NCBI GenBank assembly: GCA_937925635.1 | Contig: CALALX010000049.1 | Location: 1 to 16,607 of the forward strand | Reading direction: 5' to 3' | From: an uncultured Caulobacter sp. | Lineage (GTDB): Bacteria; Pseudomonadota; Alphaproteobacteria; Caulobacterales; Caulobacteraceae | DNA: 16,607 nucleotides | Shown: positions 12,401 through 16,607 of the stretch, one piece after another | Numbering within the stretch: position 1 is the stretch's first letter | Layout: each line of letters opens with the position of its first letter | Notes under the pieces: model-generated | Databases searched by the model: none | What the model was told of the DNA's origin: nothing | Seen by the model: the letters and a program-made list of their open reading frames with translations, nothing else | Translations under genes and position numbers: made by a program

Positions 12401-13027
12401 TTATTCCGGATTCACGCGCGTGCGAACCCTGCCTCGAAACTCGATGCGGTCGCCCTTGTCCTTGACCGTGTAGCTGTCGGCCGACATCTGACCGACCGGT
12501 CCGTCGCTCTCGATCCCGCGCTGGCCCACGGCCTCGCCGGTGCGGGTGTCGAAGACGGTGTCGTTGGTGGCCACGCGGTTGCCGGCGCCATCGTCGATGC
12601 GCACGTCGCCCGTCAGCCGAAGCATGCGGGTCTTTTCATCATAGGTGCCCATGCGCGCCATGATCCGGCGCGGCGTCGGAGTCTCGGCGCCGACCACCAT
12701 GATCGGCTCGATCAGGGACACGCTGCTGGGCGTGCGCTCGTCGCGGACCGCCTGCTGGGCGCCGATCAGGAAGCTGCGGCCATCCTCCAGCCGGCCCTGG
12801 AAACGGGCGCCGACCATGCGGATGATCGGATCCTCGATGCGCAACGGCTTGGGCGCCTGCAGCGTGCTCGCCGCCACCCAACCGAGCAGGCCCAGACCGA
12901 TCAGCGCCATCGCCGCCGGCAGGCCGACTCGCATCCGCGCGATCAGCCGTTCGCGCGTGCGCCAGCGCGCGAACACCGCCTCGCGGCGGTCGTTCGGGTC
13001 GGCGGCGGTGTGGGCGAGCGGGGTCAA
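12401..13027 (-). CDS. lptC: LPS export ABC transporter periplasmic protein LptC
   Basis: LptC is anchored in the inner membrane and passes LPS from LptB2FG to LptA. The protein has 208 residues: a cytoplasmic start rich in Arg (RREAVFARWRTRERLIARMR), one transmembrane helix at about 35-55 (GLPAAMALIGLGLLGWVAAS), then a periplasmic LptC domain with GARFQGRLEDGRSFLIGAQQAV, GDVRIDDGAGNRVATNDTVFDTRTGEAVG and MSADSYTVKDKGDRIEFRGRVRTRV. The start appears to be TTG at 13027, five bases after the rnd stop, with no clear Shine-Dalgarno. A GTG at 12976 is possible but would remove 17 residues of the cytoplasmic part. The gene order rnd-lptC-lptA-lptB indicates an operon. Confidence 0.92.
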   Translation of the reverse strand: MTPLAHTAADPNDRREAVFARWRTRERLIARMRVGLPAAMALIGLGLLGWVAASTLQAPKPLRIEDPIIRMVGARFQGRLEDGRSFLIGAQQAVRDERTPSSVSLIEPIMVVGAETPTPRRIMARMGTYDEKTRMLRLTGDVRIDDGAGNRVATNDTVFDTRTGEAVGQRGIESDGPVGQMSADSYTVKDKGDRIEFRGRVRTRVNPE

Positions 13028-13032
13028 GGCGG

Positions 13033-13650
13033 TCAGCTGTGCGCGAAGATGTCGGTCTCTTCCCAGCCGGCCAGGTCGAGCCTGGCGCGGGCGGGCAGGA
13101 AGTCAAAGCAGGCCTGCGCCAGGGCGGTGCGGCCCTCGCGCGCGATCATCTCTTCCAGCTTCGCCTTGGCGGCGTGCAGGTAGAGGACGTCCGACGCGGC
13201 ATAGTCGACCTGCGCCGGCGACAGCGTCGTCGCGCCCCAGTCGGAACTTTGCTGCGCCTTGGACAGATCGACGCCCACGAGCTCCTTGACCACGTCCTTC
13301 AGGCCGTGGCGATCGGTATAGGTCCGGGCGAGCTTGGAGCCGATCTTCGTACACCAGACGGGGTTGGTCTCAACGCCAAGGTGGCGCTGGAACATGGCGA
13401 TATCAAAGCGTCCGAAGTGGAAGATCTTCAGCACGGCCGGATCGGTCAGCAGCGCCTTCAGGTTCGGGCAGTCATAGGCGGGGCGATTTAGGCGCACCAC
13501 GTGGGCGTCGCCGTCGCCGGCCGAGATCTGCACCACGCACAGCATGTCGCGCGTCAGGCTCAGGCCCATCGTCTCGGAGTCGACGGCCACCGACGTGACG
13601 CCGGCGAACAGGCCGGACGGTAGGTCGCCTTCATGCAGATGATTGGCCAA
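13033..13650 (-). CDS. rnd: Ribonuclease D-like 3'-5' exonuclease (DEDDy family, no HRDC domain)
   Basis: A 205-residue exonuclease of the RNase D/DEDDy superfamily, likely acting in tRNA or RNA 3'-end trimming. Catalytic acidic residues are visible: Asp24 and Glu26 in AVDSETMGL, Asp82 in HFGRFD, and Tyr149 with Asp153 in QVDYAASD. At about 205 residues it carries only the exonuclease domain and lacks the HRDC domains of E. coli RNase D, as is common in alphaproteobacteria. The start is TTG at 13650: upstream in the same frame there is a TAG within seven codons and no ATG or GTG. AGAGGGAG lies about ten bases before the TTG. It is first in the gene run rnd-lptC-lptA-lptB-rpoN and lies 50 bases from tRNA-Leu on the same strand. 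Confidence 0.94.
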   Translation of the reverse strand: MANHLHEGDLPSGLFAGVTSVAVDSETMGLSLTRDMLCVVQISAGDGDAHVVRLNRPAYDCPNLKALLTDPAVLKIFHFGRFDIAMFQRHLGVETNPVWCTKIGSKLARTYTDRHGLKDVVKELVGVDLSKAQQSSDWGATTLSPAQVDYAASDVLYLHAAKAKLEEMIAREGRTALAQACFDFLPARARLDLAGWEETDIFAHS

Positions 13651-13700
13651 GTGCGGACCGCTCCCTCTCTACTCTCTACGCATCATATAGAAGAGGAGGG

Positions 13701-13787
<87 letters not shown>

Positions 13788-13828
13788 TCGCTGACCAATC
13801 GGGAAGCCCGACCGGCGCGAAGGCGTGC

Positions 13829-13857
13829 CTCATAGGGCGCCCGAATGGGGTCGTCAA
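13829..13857 (-). promoter_or_regulatory. Candidate tRNA-Leu promoter
   Basis: On the minus strand TTGACGA (13857-13851), a 14-base spacer and CCTATGAG (13836-13829) resemble the Caulobacter housekeeping promoter TTGACGS-N10-14-GCTANAWC. Transcription would begin about 35 bases before the tRNA. The -35 is good, the -10 partial. Confidence 0.45.
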
Positions 13858-13926
13858 CGGCGCATTGCGCGGGAGGCTCACAACGTCTATCCGGGCGCAA
13901 ACTCGCTTCTCATTAAAGGCCGTAAC

Positions 13927-14895
13927 ATGCGTGGGCTCGTCACCGTCTTCGGGGGAACCGGCTTCGTCGGACGTCAGGTGGTCCGGTCGCTGGCGAAACA
14001 GGGCTGGCGGGTGCGCGTCGCGGCCCGCAATGTCGGACGCGGCTATCGTCTGCGCATGCTCGGCGACGTCGGCCAGATCGAGGTCGTCCAGGCCAACATC
14101 CGCAACGCCGCCTCCGTGGCCCGCGCCCTCGACGGCGCCGAGGCCTGCGTGAATCTGGTCGGCGTCCTTTGGGAGGGCGGCCGTCAGGGTTTCCAGACGA
14201 TCCACGCCATGGGCGCCAAGACCGTCGCCGAGGCGGCGGCGAAGGCCGGAATCACCCGCTTCGTGCAGATGTCGGCGCTCGGCGCCGACCTCGAGGGGCC
14301 CTCGAAATACGCCCGGACCAAGGCCATGGGCGAGCAGGCCGTCCGGGCGGTCATCCCGACCGCGACGGTGATCCGGCCCTCGATCGTGTTCGGTCCGGAG
14401 GACGGGTTCTTCAATCGCTTCGCCGCCCTGTCGGCTTTCACGCCGGCGCTCCCGCTGATCGGCGGCGGTCACACCCGCTTCCAGCCGGTCTATGTCGGGG
14501 ACGTCGCCGCGGCGGTGGCGAAGGCGCTCGTCGATCCGGGCGCCGCCGGCCGCACCTACGAACTGGGCGGGCCGTCGGTGTACAGCTTCAAGGAGCTGCT
14601 GGAGTTCATCCGGCGTGAAACCGGTCGCGCGCGCGTGCTGGTTCCCGTGCCGTGGTTCGCCGCGAAGCTTCTGGGCATGATCGGCGATCTGCAGGCCGCC
14701 GTGCCGATCCTTCCGCCGCAGCTGACCACCGACCAGGTCGAGAGCCTGCGTGTCGACAACGTCGTCTCGCCGGGCGCCGCCGGCCTGTCGGAGCTGGGCG
14801 TCGAGCCCCGGGCCGTCGAGGCCATCGCACCGGCCTACCTCTATCGCTACCGGAAGGGCGGTCAGTACGCGGCGGCGCCGGAAGGGGCGTTCTAG
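13927..14895 (+). CDS. NDUFA9-like NAD(P)-binding protein (atypical SDR, complex I NDUFA9 subunit family)
   Basis: A 322-residue Rossmann-fold protein of the extended/atypical short-chain dehydrogenase group, related to the mitochondrial complex I accessory subunit NDUFA9. The nucleotide-binding motif VFGGTGFVG is at residues 7-15 and VRVAARN follows beta-2. ANIRNAASVARALDGAEACVNLVGVL is the typical segment after beta-3/beta-4. A YxxxK is present in SKYARTKAMGE, and IRPSIVFGPEDGFFNRFA and FQPVYVGDVAAAV are hallmarks of the NDUFA9 group. The bacterial role is not firmly known; association with complex I or quinone metabolism is inference. The ATG at 13927 fits the family N-terminus; AAAGG lies upstream. 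A small GGCGG/CCGCC hairpin three bases after the stop lacks a T-tract. Divergent from tRNA-Leu. Confidence 0.93.
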   Translation: MRGLVTVFGGTGFVGRQVVRSLAKQGWRVRVAARNVGRGYRLRMLGDVGQIEVVQANIRNAASVARALDGAEACVNLVGVLWEGGRQGFQTIHAMGAKTVAEAAAKAGITRFVQMSALGADLEGPSKYARTKAMGEQAVRAVIPTATVIRPSIVFGPEDGFFNRFAALSAFTPALPLIGGGHTRFQPVYVGDVAAAVAKALVDPGAAGRTYELGGPSVYSFKELLEFIRRETGRARVLVPVPWFAAKLLGMIGDLQAAVPILPPQLTTDQVESLRVDNVVSPGAAGLSELGVEPRAVEAIAPAYLYRYRKGGQYAAAPEGAF

Positions 14896-14923
14896 ACGGC
14901 GGCCGACCGCCCCGGCCTTATGG

Positions 14924-14939
14924 TTAATCAGACATTAAC
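14924..14939 (+). promoter_or_regulatory. Full-consensus CtrA binding box
   Basis: TTAA-TCAGACA-TTAAC matches TTAA-N7-TTAAC exactly, the site for the cell-cycle regulator CtrA in Caulobacter. It lies in the 67-base gap between the NDUFA9-like gene and the six-cysteine protein, 23 bases before the latter's ATG. At CtrA-activated promoters the box overlaps the -35 region, which here would put the transcript start at or near the ATG. Confidence 0.7.
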
Positions 14940-14962
14940 CGCCGTCGGCCACGGTCGGGGGC

Positions 14963-15301
14963 ATGCGCCGTCTCGTCGCCATCGCGATGCTGTCCGTGGT
15001 CCTCGCCGCCCCCGCCGCGGCTCAGGAGGGCAGGATTGCCGCGTCCCAAAGTGAGGCGTCGGCCGTCGCGTTGCGCGGCACGATCGGCGACGCGCCGTCC
15101 GAGGGCGAGGCGCCGGGGTCCGGCGGCGCGCTGGCCGGTCTGATCCCCATGCCGCCGCCTGTTCCGCCGGTGGGAACGCCCGTCGTCGCCGACGGACGTC
15201 AGTGCAAGCGGACCTGCAACCGCGACTACTACTTCTGCCTCGCCGCCGGCGAGGAGACCTGCGCTTCGACCTGGACGCGGTGCACCGCGCGTTGCGGCTA
15301 G
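14963..15301 (+). CDS. Small secreted protein with a six-cysteine C-terminal module
   Basis: A 112-residue protein that I cannot name. The signal peptide MRRLVAIAMLSVVLAAPAAA is cleaved before Gln21. A low-complexity Ala/Gly/Pro/Glu region (21-75) includes LIPMPPPVPPVG. The C-terminal 32 residues hold all six cysteines, at 81, 85, 92, 100, 107 and 111. Their spacing C-x3-C-x6-C-x7-C-x6-C-x3-C is mirror-symmetric, with aromatic residues (YYF at 89-91, Trp104) in both halves. This suits a disulfide-stapled helical hairpin with pairs 81-111, 85-107 and 92-100, an inference. The ATG at 14963 has GGGGG three bases upstream, rather close. The CtrA box just before it points to cell-cycle control. 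Likely periplasmic or secreted; no function inferred. Confidence 0.83.
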   Translation: MRRLVAIAMLSVVLAAPAAAQEGRIAASQSEASAVALRGTIGDAPSEGEAPGSGGALAGLIPMPPPVPPVGTPVVADGRQCKRTCNRDYYFCLAAGEETCASTWTRCTARCG

Positions 15302-15386
15302 TCCGCTTCCGCCGCGTCACGGTTGACGTGCGCGGAAACCCCGGACACCTTCGCCTGAACAGCGATAAGAGACCAGGGAGATCAGC

Positions 15387-16607
15387 GTGGCCGGACGTCT
15401 GCCCAAGGCCTGCATCATCGGCGCGGGATGCAGCGGCTTCACCACCGCCAAGCGGCTGAAGGACGTGGGCGTGCCCTACGACTGCTTCGAGATGTCGGAC
15501 GATATCGGCGGCACCTGGTACTACAAGAACCCCAATGGGCTTTCGGCCTGCTACGACAGCCTTCACATCGACACGTCCAAATGGCGCCTGGCCTTCGAGG
15601 ACTTCCCCGTCCCGGCGGAATGGCCCGACTTCCCGCACCACGCCCAGTTGCTGCAGTACTTCAAGGACTACGTCGACCACTTCGGCCTGCGCGAGACCAT
15701 CACCTTCAACACCGCGGTGGAGAAGGCCCGTCGCAACGCCGCGGGGCTGTGGGAAGTGACCCTGTCGACCGGCGAGACGCGGCTATACGACGTGCTGTTC
15801 GTCTGCAACGGCCACCACTGGAGCCCGCGCATTCCGGACTATCCCGGCGAGTTCGACGGCCCGGCCTTCCACAGCCACGCCTACAGCGACCCGTTCGACC
15901 CGGTCGACATGCGCGGCAAGAACGTGGTCGTCGTGGGCATGGGCAACTCGGCGATGGACATCGCCAGCGAGCTGTCGCAGCGGCCGATCGCGAAGAACCT
16001 GTGGGTCTCGGCCCGCCGCGGGGTCTGGGTGCTGCCCAAGTACATGAACGGCAAGCCGGCCGACAAAGCCTCGATGCCGCACTGGTTCCCGCGCAAGCTG
16101 GGCCTCAGCCTGGCGCGCAAGACCATCAAGAAGACGCTGGGCAACATGGAGGACTACGGCCTGCCCAAGCCCGACCACGAGCCTCTGGAAGCCCACCCTT
16201 CGGTCAGCGGCGAGTTCCTGACCCGGGCCGGGTGCGGCGACGTGAAGTTCAAGCCGGCGATCAAGGCGCTGGAGGGCAAGAAGGTCCGGTTCGCCGACGA
16301 CAGCGTGGAAGAGGTCGACGCCATCGTCTTCGCCACCGGCTACGACATGCGGTTCCCATTCTTCGACGATCCGGCGCTGGTCCCGGACGCCGACCACCGC
16401 CTGCCGCTGTTCAAGCGCATGATGAAGCCGGGCGTGCCGAACCTGTTCTACATGGCCCTGGCCCAGCCGCTGCCGACCCTGGTGAACTTCGCCGAGCAGC
16501 AGTCCAAGCTGGTCGCCGCCTACCTGACCGGCCGCTATCTGCCGCCGTCGGAAGCGGAGATGGAACAGATCATCGTCAAGGACGAGCAAACCCACACGGG
16601 CCAGTAC
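15387..16607 (+). CDS. Flavin-containing monooxygenase (FMO-like), C-terminus beyond the window
   Basis: FAD- and NADPH-dependent monooxygenase; 407 residues are visible before the right edge. The FAD-binding Rossmann motif GAGCSG is at 12-17 in ACIIGAGCSGFTTAKRL. GGTWYY follows at about residue 49. The FMO fingerprint FxGxxxHxxxY is exact at 156-166 (FDGPAFHSHAY); Baeyer-Villiger enzymes carry Trp or Phe-type variants at the end, so an N- or S-oxidising FMO is favoured, though substrate cannot be told. The NADPH-binding motif GMGNSA is at 184-189, and FATGY at 315-319 is the conserved C-terminal ATG-type motif. The start is GTG at 15387 with GGGAG six bases upstream. A TTGACG at 15323 may be a -35 element but has no clear -10. 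Confidence 0.93.
   Translation, partial: MAGRLPKACIIGAGCSGFTTAKRLKDVGVPYDCFEMSDDIGGTWYYKNPNGLSACYDSLHIDTSKWRLAFEDFPVPAEWPDFPHHAQLLQYFKDYVDHFGLRETITFNTAVEKARRNAAGLWEVTLSTGETRLYDVLFVCNGHHWSPRIPDYPGEFDGPAFHSHAYSDPFDPVDMRGKNVVVVGMGNSAMDIASELSQRPIAKNLWVSARRGVWVLPKYMNGKPADKASMPHWFPRKLGLSLARKTIKKTLGNMEDYGLPKPDHEPLEAHPSVSGEFLTRAGCGDVKFKPAIKALEGKKVRFADDSVEEVDAIVFATGYDMRFPFFDDPALVPDADHRLPLFKRMMKPGVPNLFYMALAQPLPTLVNFAEQQSKLVAAYLTGRYLPPSEAEMEQIIVKDEQTHTGQY

Noticed and set aside
9444..12473. A 1009-codon open frame on the plus strand
   Set aside because: It lies antisense to rpoN, lptB, lptA and the end of lptC, all with clear family motifs. The translation has the Ala/Arg/Gly/His-rich composition typical of antisense frames in GC-rich genes.
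14898..14911. GGCGG/CCGCC hairpin as the terminator of the NDUFA9-like gene
   Set aside because: Only five base pairs and no T-run; too weak to call as a feature.

Overview
The window is GC-rich alphaproteobacterial chromosome, most likely from the Caulobacterales (Caulobacter, Phenylobacterium or a relative). This rests on gene content: the rpsA-cmk-aroA block divergent from a FYDLN-type acidic zinc-ribbon gene, the rnd-lptC-lptA-lptB-rpoN-hpf-ptsN block, an Hsp20/DUF1150 pair and an NDUFA9-type protein. It is supported by a full TTAA-N7-TTAAC box, the binding consensus of the Caulobacter cell-cycle regulator CtrA. No insertion sequence, prophage, CRISPR array or other mobile element is visible. 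The genes are nearly contiguous and no gene-free stretch exceeds 300 bases.

Layout. Positions 1-2778 (minus) hold aroA, cmk and the 5' part of rpsA. Divergent from them is a small acidic zinc-ribbon gene (2893-3375), followed by tRNA-Ala(GGC). A minus-strand block (3615-6587) follows: a small membrane protein, then an overlapping three-gene envelope operon of lipoprotein, M48 metalloprotease and lipoprotein. Two plus-strand genes, hsp20 and a DUF1150 gene (6785-7548), face the long minus-strand cluster ptsN, hpf, exoD-like, rpoN, lptB, lptA, lptC and rnd (7561-13650). tRNA-Leu(CAG) lies upstream of rnd on the same strand. The right end is plus-strand: an NDUFA9-like oxidoreductase, a small secreted six-cysteine protein behind a CtrA box, and a flavin monooxygenase that runs off the window.

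How the genes work together. The left block combines aromatic amino-acid synthesis (AroA), CMP/dCMP phosphorylation (Cmk) and translation (S1). The central block combines lipopolysaccharide transport to the outer membrane (LptC, LptA, LptB) with sigma-54, ribosome hibernation (HPF) and the nitrogen phosphotransferase protein PtsN. The M48/lipoprotein operon is probably involved in envelope maintenance.

The most interesting signals are regulatory: a ROSE-like RNA-thermometer candidate in front of hsp20; the CtrA box directly before a secreted protein with mirror-symmetric cysteine spacing; a sigma-54-type promoter and a Shine-Dalgarno-masking hairpin upstream of rpoN; a structured rpsA leader without a Shine-Dalgarno; inverted repeats around tRNA-Ala; and four TTG starts in one window. 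All are read by eye and none has been tested computationally or experimentally.
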